Of a stretch of DNA of 64,000 nucleotides, positions 45,194 through 55,417 are shown in pieces. Under the pieces are notes generated by a model. That model searched no databases. It saw only the letters and a list, made by a program, of their open reading frames with translations, and was not told where the DNA came from. The translations under genes and the position numbers were made by a program. How positions within the stretch are numbered: position 1 is the stretch's first letter; every line of letters begins with the position of its first letter. Source of the stretch: Achromobacter sp. MYb9 (GTDB lineage: Bacteria > Pseudomonadota > Gammaproteobacteria > Burkholderiales > Burkholderiaceae_B); contig NZ_PCOQ01000024.1 of NCBI RefSeq assembly GCF_002975275.1, forward strand, positions 1 through 64,000. The letters are read 5' to 3'.

Positions 45194-46294
45194 TCAGATG
45201 GCGATGGGCCGGGCGCTGAGCTTATAGCTGAAACTGTCAGGGTCCAGGCTGTCCAGACGCCCGGCGCGGGTTTCGCCGTTGGGGTACATCAGGAACGGCA
45301 CGGGGTCGTGCGCGGAGCCGGGCAGCACAACATCGTGGCCATGGTTGTAGGCGACCCAGTTCATTTCCCATGCGCCGAACAGCATGACGCGGGCGGCCCG
45401 TACCTTGGCGTCGGTCAGCGGCAAGTCGCCCGGCGGTTCCTCCAGCATGACCTTGCGCACGTCGGCGGGGTCGACCGGAATCCAGCCGTACCCGGCCGCA
45501 TGGAACTCGGCGCGGCAGTGCTGTGCCTTCGTGACGTCGAAGGCTTTGCCCAGGCTCTTGTAGCCCAGTTCGGAATTGGCCACGCGCACGCCATAGGCGT
45601 CGCGCGCGGGGATGCCGGCAGCGCGGGCCAGCGCCACGAACAGCGCATTGATGTCGGCGCATTTGCCGTTCAGATCGTTCGTCGTCAGCATGTAGCGCAC
45701 GTCGCCCACGCCGCAGCCGCGCGTGGAGGCGGTTCTACAGGTGTTTTCCACCACCCATTCGTAGATGGCGCGGGCGCGCGCCACGTCGCCCACGTGACCC
45801 CGCGTGATGTGGTCGGCGGTCGTTTTGACGATGCCGTCGGTGGGCAGCAGCGCGGTGGGTTTCAGGAATTCCCGTAGCGTGGCGGGGCGTTCCAGCGTGG
45901 CGTCCGCGGGCGGCGGCTGCGTGAGGTCCACGCGACGGTTGCGGGTCTGGAAACGGCTGGTCACGGTGACGTTGCGCGCCGCCTGGCCGTCCGGCCATTG
46001 CACGGCCAGCATCTGAACGTCGTAGCCCGGCGCCCGCATCAACTGTGCGGTGCCGCCGCCGCTGACCTGCCAGGTGCTTTGCGCGCCGCGCTGGTAAGGG
46101 GTGTCGATGGCGTACGGCACCGGTATCCAGATGCGCGTGTGCGCGCCGGGCTCTTTCACGCTGATGTCGGTGGTCAGTTCAAAGCCGCGCCAGCCGGCGC
46201 TGACGGGGGCCTGCTGGGCGCGAAGCGCCTGCGGCAAGGCGGTTGTGGCGGCGCACAATGCGCCGGAGAGTCGGAGAAAGTGTCGGCGATCCAT
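45194..46294 (-). CDS. Exported transglutaminase-like protein
   Basis: A 366-residue periplasmic protein with a transglutaminase-like cysteine-protease fold. The catalytic triad candidates are Cys in LNGKCADINALFVALAR, His in AEFHAAGYGWIPV and Asp in DPADVRK. An N-terminal signal (RRHFLRLSGALCAATTAL) looks Tat-like, and residues 35-150 are a beta-rich domain. The ATG at 46294 is preferred over a GTG at 46309 because GAGGG stands just upstream. It is divergent from selD. The substrate is not known. Confidence 0.85.
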   Translation of the reverse strand: MDRRHFLRLSGALCAATTALPQALRAQQAPVSAGWRGFELTTDISVKEPGAHTRIWIPVPYAIDTPYQRGAQSTWQVSGGGTAQLMRAPGYDVQMLAVQWPDGQAARNVTVTSRFQTRNRRVDLTQPPPADATLERPATLREFLKPTALLPTDGIVKTTADHITRGHVGDVARARAIYEWVVENTCRTASTRGCGVGDVRYMLTTNDLNGKCADINALFVALARAAGIPARDAYGVRVANSELGYKSLGKAFDVTKAQHCRAEFHAAGYGWIPVDPADVRKVMLEEPPGDLPLTDAKVRAARVMLFGAWEMNWVAYNHGHDVVLPGSAHDPVPFLMYPNGETRAGRLDSLDPDSFSYKLSARPIAI

Positions 46295-46446
46295 GAAGCC
46301 CTCACGCACGGTGAAGTTTGGCTATCGGTGCGCCCGTGGCCGGGCGGCCGTCCCTTGGGGTGTGCTCCTGCGCGTCCAGCCGAATCATCATAGAGCCAAC
46401 TTCGGCGGCGGTGCTATCCTTTTTCCATTGACTCATGGAGATTGAA

Positions 46447-47508
46447 ATGACCCAGGATGTTGCCACGGCGGCCGTGCCGCGTTTGACGTCGCTGTCCCAC
46501 GGGGGCGGCTGTGGCTGCAAGATCGCTCCGGGCGTGCTGTCCGAACTGCTCAAGCGCTTCGGACCCACCGCCAGTTATCCGAACCTGATGGTGGGCACCG
46601 AGACCGCCGACGACGCCGCGGTCTACCGGCTGAACGACGAACAGGCACTCATCGCCACCACCGATTTCTTCATGCCGATCGTGGACGACCCATTCGACTT
46701 CGGCCGCATCGCGGCGACGAACGCGCTGTCCGACGTGTATGCGATGGGCGGCACGCCGATCATGGCCCTGGCCATCGTCGGCATGCCCATCAACGTGCTG
46801 CCGCATGGCGTCATCGCAGACATCCTGCGTGGCGGTGAATCCGTGTGCGAGGAAGCGGGTATTCCGGTGGCGGGCGGCCATAGCATCGATTCCGTCGAAC
46901 CCATCTACGGCCTTGCGGCGATGGGGCTCGTGCATCCCGGCCGTCTCAAGCGCAATGCCGATGCGCGGGCGGGGGATGTGCTGATCCTGGGCAAGGCGCT
47001 GGGCGTGGGCATCTTGTCGGCCGCGCTGAAAAAGAACCGCCTGGATGATGCCGGCTACCGCGTGATGATCGACACGACGACGCGCCTTAACCGCCCCGGC
47101 CCGGCGCTGGCCGCGCTGGACGGCGTGCATGCGATCACCGACGTGACGGGTTTTGGCCTGCTGGGCCATGCGCTGGAGATGGCGCGCGGCGCGAAGCTGA
47201 CGGCGCGGCTGCGCCTGGATGCCCTGCCTTGGCTGCCGGGCGTGCAAGCGTTTGCGTCGGAAGGCGTGATCACCGGCGCGTCGGGCCGCAACTGGGCGTC
47301 CTATGGCGGATCCGTGCAGCTGGGCGACGCGGTGACCGACACGCAGCGCGCGTTGCTGACTGACCCGCAGACGTCCGGCGGCTTGCTGGTGGCATGCGCG
47401 CCGGAGGCGGCCGCCGCGGTGTTGGACCTGTTCCGCAGCCAGGGTTTCGAACAAGCCGCCGTGGTGGGCGAAATGACCGCCGGCGACGCGCAGGTGCGGG
47501 TGGAATAG
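46447..47508 (+). CDS. selD: Selenophosphate synthetase SelD
   Basis: A 353-residue PurM-fold enzyme that makes selenophosphate from selenide and ATP. The catalytic loop is GGGCGCKIAP with Cys22 and Lys25, so this SelD is a cysteine form rather than a selenoprotein. Other segments are DDAAVYRL, NALSDVYAMGGTPIMAL, GGHSIDS and DVTGFGLLGHALEMA. GGAG precedes the ATG at 46447. It completes the selABCD set, separated from the rest by two opposite-strand genes. Confidence 0.97.
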   Translation: MTQDVATAAVPRLTSLSHGGGCGCKIAPGVLSELLKRFGPTASYPNLMVGTETADDAAVYRLNDEQALIATTDFFMPIVDDPFDFGRIAATNALSDVYAMGGTPIMALAIVGMPINVLPHGVIADILRGGESVCEEAGIPVAGGHSIDSVEPIYGLAAMGLVHPGRLKRNADARAGDVLILGKALGVGILSAALKKNRLDDAGYRVMIDTTTRLNRPGPALAALDGVHAITDVTGFGLLGHALEMARGAKLTARLRLDALPWLPGVQAFASEGVITGASGRNWASYGGSVQLGDAVTDTQRALLTDPQTSGGLLVACAPEAAAAVLDLFRSQGFEQAAVVGEMTAGDAQVRVE

Positions 47509-47553
47509 GCAAGCGGAAAAAGGCGTCCAGCCGCGGCATGCCCGGGGCCGGAC

Positions 47554-48486
47554 TTAACCGGTCGCCGCCGCCGGCGACAGATCCCGCGCGGTCATGGCGG
47601 CCTGTTCCGTCAGCCACCGCGCCACCACGTCGGCGTCCGGCGTGGCGCGTCGCGTGTTGCGCACCAGCCAGTAGGCAAGGTCCGTGGCACGGGCCGCCTG
47701 CCCGCCCACGGCTTCCAGCCTGCCATCCGCCAGCATCGGCGCGATCAGCGCCAGCCGGCCCAGCGCGATGCCGTGGCCGGCCAGCGCGGCCAGCACGATC
47801 TGGTCGTACTGGTTGAAGCGCAGCATGCCCCTGCCACGTACCCGCCCCAGTCCACGCGCGTTCAACCATTCCGACCACTGTAGCCAGGGGCGTGTCGGAT
47901 CATCGAATTCCAGCAATACGTGGCGTTGCAATTCGCTCGCGTCCAATTCGCGGGCATGGAGCGACGGGTGCGCGACCGGCACCACGGATTCCCCGAACAG
48001 CCAGGCCGCGCCATCGGGCACCATGTCGCGCGGGCTGTAGCGGATGGCGATGTCCACGCTTTCACGGTCGATATCGATCAATCGGTTGTCGGCCGCCACC
48101 CGCACGTCGATATGCGGATGCGCCGCCTGGAATTCTCCCAGCCGGGGCAGCAGCCACAGCGACGCCACGCCAATGGTGGTGGTCACCGTGATGGGGGTGC
48201 GCCGTTCGGGCGCACGCAGTTGTTCGGTCAGGTCGCCCAACTGGCTCAGCCACACATTGGCCATGCGGAACAGTTGCGCACCCTCGGATGTAAACGACAC
48301 GCTACGGAATCCGCGCACCAGCAGCGGCACGCCCAAGTGCGCTTCCAACGCCCGGATCTGACGGCTGACGGCCGATTGCGTCACATGCAGATCCTGCGCG
48401 GCAAGCGTGATGCTCATGCGGCGGCCCACGGCGACAAAACCGCGGACCAGGTCAAGCGGGGGAAGTTTGGCCAGGGGATATGGCAT
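47554..48486 (-). CDS. LysR family regulator, GcvA-like
   Basis: A 310-residue LysR regulator: an N-terminal helix-turn-helix (LAAQDLHVTQSAVSRQIRAL) and a co-inducer domain of the GcvA/AmpR type (SLWLLPRLGEFQAAHPHIDV; VDIAIRYSPRD). It is divergent from the isomerase gene, which it may control. The C-terminal end is Ala-rich. Confidence 0.92.
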   Translation of the reverse strand: MPYPLAKLPPLDLVRGFVAVGRRMSITLAAQDLHVTQSAVSRQIRALEAHLGVPLLVRGFRSVSFTSEGAQLFRMANVWLSQLGDLTEQLRAPERRTPITVTTTIGVASLWLLPRLGEFQAAHPHIDVRVAADNRLIDIDRESVDIAIRYSPRDMVPDGAAWLFGESVVPVAHPSLHARELDASELQRHVLLEFDDPTRPWLQWSEWLNARGLGRVRGRGMLRFNQYDQIVLAALAGHGIALGRLALIAPMLADGRLEAVGGQAARATDLAYWLVRNTRRATPDADVVARWLTEQAAMTARDLSPAAATG

Positions 48487-48674
48487 TCGTATAACTCATG
48501 CGTATCGGACGGAAATGTCGCTTGAGCAATAGTACGCCGGCGGGTTCAATGACAGACATGCGACAGGCTTCCGGGACATCGATCCCGGGCCTCGCGCGAT
48601 GGTTGTCGTTGCGGCCCCGAGAAAGCGCAGGTCGCGCGACTTTCCTGGTCTTGCTGACCCCCGGAGCTCTTGTG

Positions 48675-49286
48675 ATGACTGCGCCCTTGCCCGATTCGCC
48701 CCGCATGCAGATGTGGTTTGATTTTGCCAGCCCCTACAGCTATCTGGCGATTGAGCGCATCGACGCCCTGGCGCGGGCGGCCGGCGTGCAGGTCGACCTG
48801 CGCCCCTTCCTGCTGGGCCCGATCTTCCAGGCGCAGGGGTGGAACGACACGCCGTTCCGGCTGTTTCCGGGCAAGGGCGCCTACATGATGCGCGACATCG
48901 CCCGCCTGGCCGACAAGTACGGCGTGGTCTACAACCGGCCCCGCCTTTTCCCGCGCATGAGCGTGCTGCCTGCCCGGATCGGGCTGCTGGGCCAGGACGA
49001 ACCCTGGGGGCGCGATTTCTGCCTGGCCGTGTTCCGCGCCAATTTCCAACACGACCTGGACATTCAGGCCGAAGACGTCGTGCATGACTTGTTGGCCGGC
49101 CTGTCTTTGGACGCGGATGCCTTGATCACCCGCGCCAAATCCGAAGCCGCCAAGGAAGCGCTGCGGCGGCAGGTGGACCGCGCGCGCGATCTAGGCGTGT
49201 TCGGCGCGCCCACGTTCTTCGTGGGCGATGAGATGTTCTGGGGCAATGATCGCCTTGAAGACGCCCTGGAGTGGGCTCAACGATGA
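48675..49286 (+). CDS. 2-hydroxychromene-2-carboxylate isomerase family protein
   Basis: A 203-residue DsbA-fold, glutathione-dependent protein of the kappa-class GST type: MWFDFASPYSYLAIERID, FLLGPIFQAQGWNDTPF, and the C-terminal GVFGAPTFFVGDEMFWGNDR. The serine in SPYSY is the usual glutathione-activating residue. In naphthalene breakdown such enzymes isomerise hydroxychromene carboxylate; here the true substrate is open. The start at 48675 follows CGGAG. The likely regulator is the divergent LysR gene. Confidence 0.88.
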   Translation: MTAPLPDSPRMQMWFDFASPYSYLAIERIDALARAAGVQVDLRPFLLGPIFQAQGWNDTPFRLFPGKGAYMMRDIARLADKYGVVYNRPRLFPRMSVLPARIGLLGQDEPWGRDFCLAVFRANFQHDLDIQAEDVVHDLLAGLSLDADALITRAKSEAAKEALRRQVDRARDLGVFGAPTFFVGDEMFWGNDRLEDALEWAQR

Positions 49287-49442
49287 AAAACGCAAGCAAT
49301 GCCTATCGCGGCGCACCCATGCCGGGCGGCCGTTCGTTCACGCAATTCCGCGCGGCCCGCATCCGCCGCGTGTCATTCCAATGGAAGCAGGCCGGGCAGG
49401 CGCAAGGCCCGGCCGGCCAGGGGCCGGCCAAGGGCGGGTCGT

Positions 49443-49820
49443 TCACCCCTTCGTGACCGGCGCGACCTGGGCCCATTCTTCGTCTGAATACAGGCGCGAG
49501 CGGAGCAGGAAGCGCTTGCCTTCCGCGCTGTCCAGCGAAAAGGCGCCGCCGCGTCCCGGCACGGCGTCGATGATCAGCTGCGTGTGCTCCCAATACGCGA
49601 ACTGGTCTTCGCCCATGTAGAACGGGCAGCCCTCCAGGTCGCCCAGCAGCACGTCCGAGCCGCCCACCATGAACTCGCCCAGCGCGTAGCACATGGGCGA
49701 ACTGCCGTCACAGCATCCGCCCGACTGGTGGAACATCAGCGGGCCATGCTTGGCCCGCAACGTATCGATCAATTGGCGCGCCTCGTCGGTCGCGACCACG
49801 CGCGGCGTGTGTTCTGCCAT
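49443..49820 (-). CDS. DUF779 family protein
   Basis: A 125-residue protein of the DUF779 family with the conserved cysteine cluster HQSGGCCDGSSPMCY and YMGEDQFAYWEHTQLIIDAV. The cysteines suggest a metal or redox role, not established. It follows the aldehyde dehydrogenase by 71 bases on the same strand, a pairing common for acetaldehyde dehydrogenases of this class, and so should share its sigma-54 promoter. Confidence 0.9.
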   Translation of the reverse strand: MAEHTPRVVATDEARQLIDTLRAKHGPLMFHQSGGCCDGSSPMCYALGEFMVGGSDVLLGDLEGCPFYMGEDQFAYWEHTQLIIDAVPGRGGAFSLDSAEGKRFLLRSRLYSDEEWAQVAPVTKG

Positions 49821-49891
49821 GGCGTCATTCCTGTCCGGAGCGCCGGGCGCGCCCGGCCCGAGGGCCGATGCGCCCGGCTGCCAGTTGGCGA

Positions 49892-51421
49892 TCAGAAGAA
49901 ACCCAGCTTCTTCGGCGAATAGCTCACCAGCAGGTTCTTTGTCTGCTGATAATGGTTGAGCATCATCTTGTGATTTTCGCGTCCGATGCCCGACTGCTTA
50001 TAGCCGCCGAACGCCGCGTGCGCGGGATAGGCGTGATAGCAGTTGGTCCACACGCGGCCGGCCTTGATGGCGCGGCCCATCCGATAGCACGTGTTGGCGT
50101 CGCGTGACCATACGCCGGCGCCCAGGCCATAGAGCGTGTCGTTGGCCAGGGCCAGCGCGTCGTCGGCGTCCTTGAACGTGGTCACCGCGACGACCGGCCC
50201 GAAGATCTCTTCCTGGAACACGCGCATCTTGTTGTGGCCCTTGAAGACCGTGGGCTGCACGTAATAGCCGCCTTCCAGCGCGCCCTGCATCTGTGCGCGC
50301 GAGCCGCCAGCGAGCACATCGGCGCCTTCCTGCTTGCCAATGTCCAGGTACGACAGGATCTTCTCCAGTTGTTCGGTGGAGGCTTGCGCGCCCAGCATCG
50401 TGTCGCCGTCCAGCGGGTTGCCCTGCTTGATCTCGGCCACGCGCTTCAATGCGCGCTCCATGAACTTGTCGTAGAGCGATTCCTGAATCAGCGCGCGGCT
50501 GGGGCACGTGCACACTTCGCCCTGGTTGAGCGCGAACATGACGAAACCTTCGACGGCCTTGTCCAGGAAGTCGTCATCCTGCGCGGCCACGTCCGCGAAG
50601 AAGATGTTGGGTGACTTGCCGCCCAGTTCCAGCGTGACGGGGATGATGTTCTGCGACGCGTACTGCATGATCAGGCGGCCGGTGGTGGTTTCACCGGTGA
50701 AGGCGATCTTGGCGATGCGCTTGCTGGAAGCCAGCGGCTTGCCGGCTTCCAGGCCGAAACCCGTCACCACGTTCAGCACGCCCGGCGGCAGGATGTCGCC
50801 GATCAATTCCATCAACAGCAGGATGCCCAGCGGCGTCTGTTCCGCGGGCTTCAGCACCACGCAGTTGCCGGCCGCCAGCGCGGGCGCCAGCTTCCATGCG
50901 GCCATCAGGATGGGGAAGTTCCACGGGATGATCTGGCCGACCACGCCCAGCGGTTCGTTGAAGTGGTAGGCCACCGTGTCGCTATCGATTTCCGACAGAC
51001 CGCCTTCCTGGCTGCGGATGCACGAGGCAAAGTAGCGGAAGTGGTCGATCGCCAGCGGAATGTCGGCGGCGCGCGCTTCGCGAATGGGTTTGCCGTTGTC
51101 CCAGGTTTCGGCCGTGGCCAGGCGTTCCAGGTTGGCTTCCATCACGTCGGCGATCTGCATCAGCATGCGGGCGCGCTCGGCGGCCGGGGTCGCTCCCCAT
51201 TTCGGCGCGGCACGGTGCGCGGCGTCCAGGGCCATGTCGATGTCGCGGTCCTTGGAACGTGCGTTGCGGGTCAGCACCTGGCCGGTAACGGGCGTGACGT
51301 TGTCGAAGTACTCGCCATCGGCGGGCTTTTGCCACTTGCCGTCAATGAAGTTGTCGTACTGCGTTTTCAGGTCCAGACGGGTGCCATACGTGTCCGGGGT
51401 GATGCGGGTTGCGATGTCCAT
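49892..51421 (-). CDS. Aldehyde dehydrogenase, AcoD/ExaC type
   Basis: A 509-residue NAD-dependent aldehyde dehydrogenase of the acetaldehyde group. Motifs: [19 protein letters not shown], the Glu in [13 protein letters not shown] and the nucleophile in [10 protein letters not shown], plus [18 protein letters not shown] at the C-terminus. The start at 51421 gives the family N-terminus. A TGGCAC-N5-TTGC sequence 54-68 bases upstream is a sigma-54 promoter, and an AcoR-type activator is encoded divergently. It probably detoxifies or assimilates aldehydes derived from alcohols or acetoin. Confidence 0.93.
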   Translation of the reverse strand: MDIATRITPDTYGTRLDLKTQYDNFIDGKWQKPADGEYFDNVTPVTGQVLTRNARSKDRDIDMALDAAHRAAPKWGATPAAERARMLMQIADVMEANLERLATAETWDNGKPIREARAADIPLAIDHFRYFASCIRSQEGGLSEIDSDTVAYHFNEPLGVVGQIIPWNFPILMAAWKLAPALAAGNCVVLKPAEQTPLGILLLMELIGDILPPGVLNVVTGFGLEAGKPLASSKRIAKIAFTGETTTGRLIMQYASQNIIPVTLELGGKSPNIFFADVAAQDDDFLDKAVEGFVMFALNQGEVCTCPSRALIQESLYDKFMERALKRVAEIKQGNPLDGDTMLGAQASTEQLEKILSYLDIGKQEGADVLAGGSRAQMQGALEGGYYVQPTVFKGHNKMRVFQEEIFGPVVAVTTFKDADDALALANDTLYGLGAGVWSRDANTCYRMGRAIKAGRVWTNCYHAYPAHAAFGGYKQSGIGRENHKMMLNHYQQTKNLLVSYSPKKLGFF

Positions 51422-51474
51422 GCTTGTCTCCGATATTGTGGAATAGCGGCAGTGGGCTGCCTGTCTGGTATCAA

Positions 51475-51489
51475 GCAAGGAACGTGCCA
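51475..51489 (-). promoter_or_regulatory. Sigma-54 promoter of the aldehyde dehydrogenase
   Basis: On the minus strand the sequence reads TGGCACGTTCCTTGC, an exact fit to the -24/-12 consensus TGGCACG-N4-TTGC, ending 54 bases before the ATG at 51421. Confidence 0.9.
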
Positions 51490-51586
51490 ACCTGCGGGCT
51501 TCCCCCGCTGGACAGCGCGCGCCCTCGCGTGCGACAGTTGACTTCGCCGCGCCCCAACGCGCGTGCAACATTTTTGCCCCTCGATA

Positions 51587-51624
51587 TGTCGTTATTTGCG
51601 ACGTTGTCGCGGAACAGGTGTCGC
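51587..51624. promoter_or_regulatory. Candidate upstream activator sites
   Basis: TGTCG/GCGAC elements cluster here: TGTCGT (51587), the perfect inverted repeat GCGAC-GTT-GTCGC (51598-51610) and TGTCGC (51619-51624), with another GCGACA at 51532-51537. They lie roughly 100-135 bases upstream of the sigma-54 promoter and directly before the activator gene, the usual place for enhancer sites. Confidence 0.55.
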
Positions 51625-51650
51625 AGAAGCGCCTGTCCAAGGAGACACGC

Positions 51651-53537
51651 ATGGCCAGTCAATCCCGTCAGCACGCGCTGACGCAAGCGCGCCTGCTGTT
51701 CAACCAGCAGGGCGCCGTGCCCGGCGGCATCGTTGCCGAGCCCATCCTGCGATCCTGGCGCCGGTGCGCCGACCTGGGCTTTGACATGCGTGGCGTGCGG
51801 CGCGCCGAGCTCATGACACAGGGCGAACTGCGCGAGGCCCAGCAACGCAACGAAGCCTTGCGCCGCTTGTCGGAACCCGCCATGTCGTACCTGCGCCGCC
51901 AGGCCGGCGGCAGTGGCAACCTGGTGATACTTTCGGACGCCCAGGGGCTGGTCCTGGACAGCGATGGCGATAGCGGCTTCGCCAGCCGGGCATCCCGCGT
52001 GGCGCTGATGCCCGGGGCGCCCTGGGACGAGGCCGCGGCGGGCACCAATGCCATCGGCACCGCGCTGGTCGAAGGCCGGCCCATTGCCGTGCATGGCGCG
52101 GAACATTATTTCGAACCCAACCGCATCCTGACCTGCGCCGCGGTGCCCATCACCGACAGCGAGGGCCGCACGCTGGGCGTGCTGGACCTGTCCAGCCAGG
52201 CGCGCGACATCCGGCCCGATATGCTGGCGCTGGTGCGCGCGGCCGTCGACGTCATCGAACATCGCTTGTTTGAACAGGCCTACGAGCACTACGCGGTGCT
52301 GCGCCTGCATGATGATCCGTCCGGCCTTGGGGCGCCAGGCGAAGGCCTGCTGGCATTCCAGGGCGATCTCCTGATCGGGGCGAACCGCCGCGCGATGCAG
52401 GCATTGGGCCTGGCTCCCACGGCCCTGGGCGTGTATCGCTACGCCGACGTGTTCGAAGGCGAACTGGAACGCTGCCCCGATTCGGCCGGCCGTGTGCTGG
52501 CCCGCTCTGGCGCCGGGTACCACGCGCGGCTGCGTCAACCGCGTTCGCGTCCGCCGCAACCCACGACACCGGCCTTGCCCATCGCCACCACTCGGCCGGC
52601 GGCGCCCAGCTTCGACGCTGCCACCCTAGGCGCGCTGGCGCGCGCGGTGCACCTGTCGGATGCGGGCGTTTCCATATTGCTGCAAGGCGAAACGGGCGTG
52701 GGCAAGGAAGTGTTTGCCCGCCAACTGCATGCGCGTGGCAAGCGCGCGTCGGGGCCATTCGTGGCGGTCAATTGCGCGGCGTTGCCCGAAAGCCTGATCG
52801 AATCCGAACTGTTCGGGTACGAAGACGGCGCCTTTACGGGTGCGCGCAGGCAAGGCAGCAAGGGCCTGCTGCGCCAGGCGCATGGTGGCGTGCTGTTCCT
52901 GGATGAAATCGGCGATATGCCGCTGCTGCTGCAATCACGCTTACTGCGCGTGCTGCAAACGCGCGAAGTGTCGCCGCTGGGCGCGGCGCGGCCGGTGCCG
53001 GTGGATTTTGCGCTGGTGTGTGCCACCCATCGTCCGTTGGCGCACGAAGGATCCGATGCGCCGGTGCGCCCGGACCTGTACTTCCGCATCGCCGAATACA
53101 CGGTCACGCTTGAACCGCTGCGCGCCCGCGCCGACCGCCTGGAGTTGTTGCGCGCGTTGTGGGCGGCGCAGGGTCCCGGCCCGGTGCTGCCGCCGTCGAT
53201 CGAAGCCCGTCTGGCTGCGTATTCGTGGCCGGGCAATTACCGGCAGTTGGTGGCGGTGCTGCGCACCTTGCATGTATTGGCGGGCCCGTCGGGTGTGGTC
53301 GATGCCGACATGCTGCCGGCCGAACTGTTGCAATCGCCGGCTGCGTCCCGCGCGCCGGACGCGGCGCCCACGACGGGCAGCGGCGCGGCGGATCTGCAAT
53401 CCATGACGGATGCCGCAATACGCGATGCGCTGGCCGCGCATGGCGGCAACGTCAGCCGTGCGGCGCGTGCGCTGGGTGTGCACCGCAGCACCGTGTACCG
53501 GCGCGCGGGCAATCTGGTTGTGCCGCGTCCGCGATAG
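51651..53537 (+). CDS. Sigma-54-dependent activator, AcoR type
   Basis: A 628-residue enhancer-binding protein. The N-terminal part has a GAF sensor ([39 protein letters not shown]) as in AcoR. The AAA+ domain (about 315-545) contains GETGVGKE, the sigma-54 contact loop GAFTGA and [11 protein letters not shown] Fis-type helix-turn-helix ends the protein ([21 protein letters not shown]). AAGGAG precedes the ATG at 51651. It is divergent from the aldehyde dehydrogenase and should activate its promoter in response to an aldehyde, alcohol or acetoin signal. Confidence 0.93.
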   Translation: MASQSRQHALTQARLLFNQQGAVPGGIVAEPILRSWRRCADLGFDMRGVRRAELMTQGELREAQQRNEALRRLSEPAMSYLRRQAGGSGNLVILSDAQGLVLDSDGDSGFASRASRVALMPGAPWDEAAAGTNAIGTALVEGRPIAVHGAEHYFEPNRILTCAAVPITDSEGRTLGVLDLSSQARDIRPDMLALVRAAVDVIEHRLFEQAYEHYAVLRLHDDPSGLGAPGEGLLAFQGDLLIGANRRAMQALGLAPTALGVYRYADVFEGELERCPDSAGRVLARSGAGYHARLRQPRSRPPQPTTPALPIATTRPAAPSFDAATLGALARAVHLSDAGVSILLQGETGVGKEVFARQLHARGKRASGPFVAVNCAALPESLIESELFGYEDGAFTGARRQGSKGLLRQAHGGVLFLDEIGDMPLLLQSRLLRVLQTREVSPLGAARPVPVDFALVCATHRPLAHEGSDAPVRPDLYFRIAEYTVTLEPLRARADRLELLRALWAAQGPGPVLPPSIEARLAAYSWPGNYRQLVAVLRTLHVLAGPSGVVDADMLPAELLQSPAASRAPDAAPTTGSGAADLQSMTDAAIRDALAAHGGNVSRAARALGVHRSTVYRRAGNLVVPRPR

Positions 53538-53588
53538 CTGCGCGGCAAGTTCGCAATAGCGCTCGCGCAGCCCCTGGCCGCAGGCGCC

Positions 53589-54377
53589 TCAGCCTACCAG
53601 GCGCGCGAGCTCCGCGCCCGGGTCCTTGGCGCGCATGAATGCTTCGCCCACCAGGAAAGCGTTGACTTGGTGGTCGCGCATCAGCTTGACGTCTTCCGGC
53701 TTCAGGATGCCGCTTTCGGTCACGACGCGCTTGCCCGCCGGAATGTTGGGCAGCAGGTCCAGCGTGTTCTTCAGGCTGGTCTCGAACGTGCGCAGGTTGC
53801 GGTTGTTGATGCCCAGCAGCGGTGTCTTCATGGTCAGCGCCACGTCCAGTTCCCGGGCGTCGTGCACTTCCACCAGCACATCCATGCCCAGTTCCATCGC
53901 CAACGTTTCGTAGTCGCGCAATTGCGACGGCGACAGCGCGGCCACGATCAGCAGCACGCAGTCCGCGCCCATCGCGCGGGCGGCGATGATCTGGTAGGGG
54001 TCGATCACGAAATCCTTGCGCAGCACCGGCAGCGAGCAGGCGGCGCGCGCCTGGCGCAGGTGGTCGTGCGAGCCCTGGAAGAACTGCACGTCCGTCAGCA
54101 CCGACAGGCACGCCGCGCCGTGCACCGCATAGGTCGAAGCGATGTCGGCGGGGGCGAAGGTGTCGCGCAGCACCCCCTTGGAGGGCGACGCTTTCTTGAT
54201 TTCAGCGATGACGCCGGCTTTGCCCTGCGAGATCTTGTCCTCGATGGCTTGGGCAAAGCCACGTACGTCCTGCCGCGCCTGCGCTTCGCGCAGCACCTCG
54301 GCTTCGCTGCGCATCTGGCGAGCGGCGGCGACTTCCTCGACCTTGACGGCGAGGATCTTCGCAAGAATATCGTTCAT
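53589..54377 (-). CDS. trpC: Indole-3-glycerol phosphate synthase TrpC
   Basis: A 262-residue TIM-barrel enzyme that closes the indole ring in tryptophan synthesis. Segments: [55 protein letters not shown] and [14 protein letters not shown]. It is not fused to TrpF. It overlaps trpD by four bases and is the last gene of the operon. Confidence 0.96.
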   Translation of the reverse strand: MNDILAKILAVKVEEVAAARQMRSEAEVLREAQARQDVRGFAQAIEDKISQGKAGVIAEIKKASPSKGVLRDTFAPADIASTYAVHGAACLSVLTDVQFFQGSHDHLRQARAACSLPVLRKDFVIDPYQIIAARAMGADCVLLIVAALSPSQLRDYETLAMELGMDVLVEVHDARELDVALTMKTPLLGINNRNLRTFETSLKNTLDLLPNIPAGKRVVTESGILKPEDVKLMRDHQVNAFLVGEAFMRAKDPGAELARLVG

Positions 54378-55405
54378 TTCTGGAATTTCCGGGTATATGC
54401 GCAGAATTCTTCCAGCTTGGCTCGCGCCGCGCCGGTGGCAATCAATTCAAATGCTAGCGCTAAGGCTTCGGGAATGGAATCAGCTTTATTGCCGGCATAG
54501 ATGGCCAGCCCCGCATTCAGCGCGACGATGTCGCGCGCGGCGCCCTCCACATTGTCCAGCGCTTCGATGACAAGTTCGCGCGACTGCTCGCGATTGGACA
54601 CCTTGATGGACCGGTTGGACATCATGGATAGCCCGTAGTCCTCAGGGTGGATTTCATATTCCCGTATTTGACCATCTTTCAGCTCGCCCACCAGGGTGGC
54701 CCCGCCCAACGACGCTTCGTCCATGCCGTCCTTGCCGTGCACCACCAGCACGTGGCGCGATCCCAGGCGTTCCAGCACCCGCACCTGGATGCCGACGAGA
54801 TCGGGGTGGAACACGCCCATCAGCTGGTTGGCCGCGCCTGCCGGGTTGGTCAGCGGGCCGAGGATGTTGAAAATGGTGCGCACGGCCAGTTCCTTGCGCA
54901 CGGCCGCCACGTTCTTCATGGCGCCGTGGTGGGCGGGCGCGAACATGAAGCCGATGCCGGTGGCCTGGATGCACTCGGCCACGTCCTCGGGCGTCAGGAC
55001 CAGGTTGGCGCCCAGGGCTTCCAGCACATCGGCGCTACCGCTGGAGGACGACGCGCTGCGATTGCCGTGCTTGGCGATCGGCACGCCGGCCGCCGCCGCC
55101 ACGAACATGGCGGTCGTCGAAATATTGAAGGTGTGGCTGCCGTCGCCGCCCGTGCCGCACATGTCCAGCAGGTCCAGCGGATTGGGCGTCACGACGGGCG
55201 TGGCGAATTCGCGCATGACCTGCGCGGCCGCGGTGATCTCGCCAATGGTTTCCTTCTTCACGCGCAGGCCCATCAGCAGGGCGCTTGCGATCTGCGGGGA
55301 CATCTCGCCGCGCATCAGCATGCGCATCAGATGCAGCATCTCGTCGTGGAAAATTTCGCGGTGTTCAATGCAGCGCGTCAGCGCTTCGGTGGGGGAAATC
55401 GTCAC
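54374..55405 (-). CDS. trpD: Anthranilate phosphoribosyltransferase TrpD
   Basis: A 343-residue enzyme joining anthranilate to PRPP. It has [20 protein letters not shown] with the glycine-rich PRPP loop, [20 protein letters not shown] and [20 protein letters not shown]. It is a stand-alone enzyme, not fused to TrpG, and lies 12 bases after trpG. Confidence 0.97.
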   Translation of the reverse strand: MTISPTEALTRCIEHREIFHDEMLHLMRMLMRGEMSPQIASALLMGLRVKKETIGEITAAAQVMREFATPVVTPNPLDLLDMCGTGGDGSHTFNISTTAMFVAAAAGVPIAKHGNRSASSSSGSADVLEALGANLVLTPEDVAECIQATGIGFMFAPAHHGAMKNVAAVRKELAVRTIFNILGPLTNPAGAANQLMGVFHPDLVGIQVRVLERLGSRHVLVVHGKDGMDEASLGGATLVGELKDGQIREYEIHPEDYGLSMMSNRSIKVSNREQSRELVIEALDNVEGAARDIVALNAGLAIYAGNKADSIPEALALAFELIATGAARAKLEEFCAYTRKFQK

Positions 55406-55417
55406 GGTGCGTCCTTC

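Noticed and set aside
46504..46530. SelD as a selenoprotein
   Set aside because: The catalytic position is encoded by TGT/TGC cysteine codons; there is no in-frame UGA.
49283..49456. 57-residue frame after the isomerase gene
   Set aside because: It overlaps the ends of two convergent genes, has no recognisable feature and a biased Gly/Ala/Arg composition.
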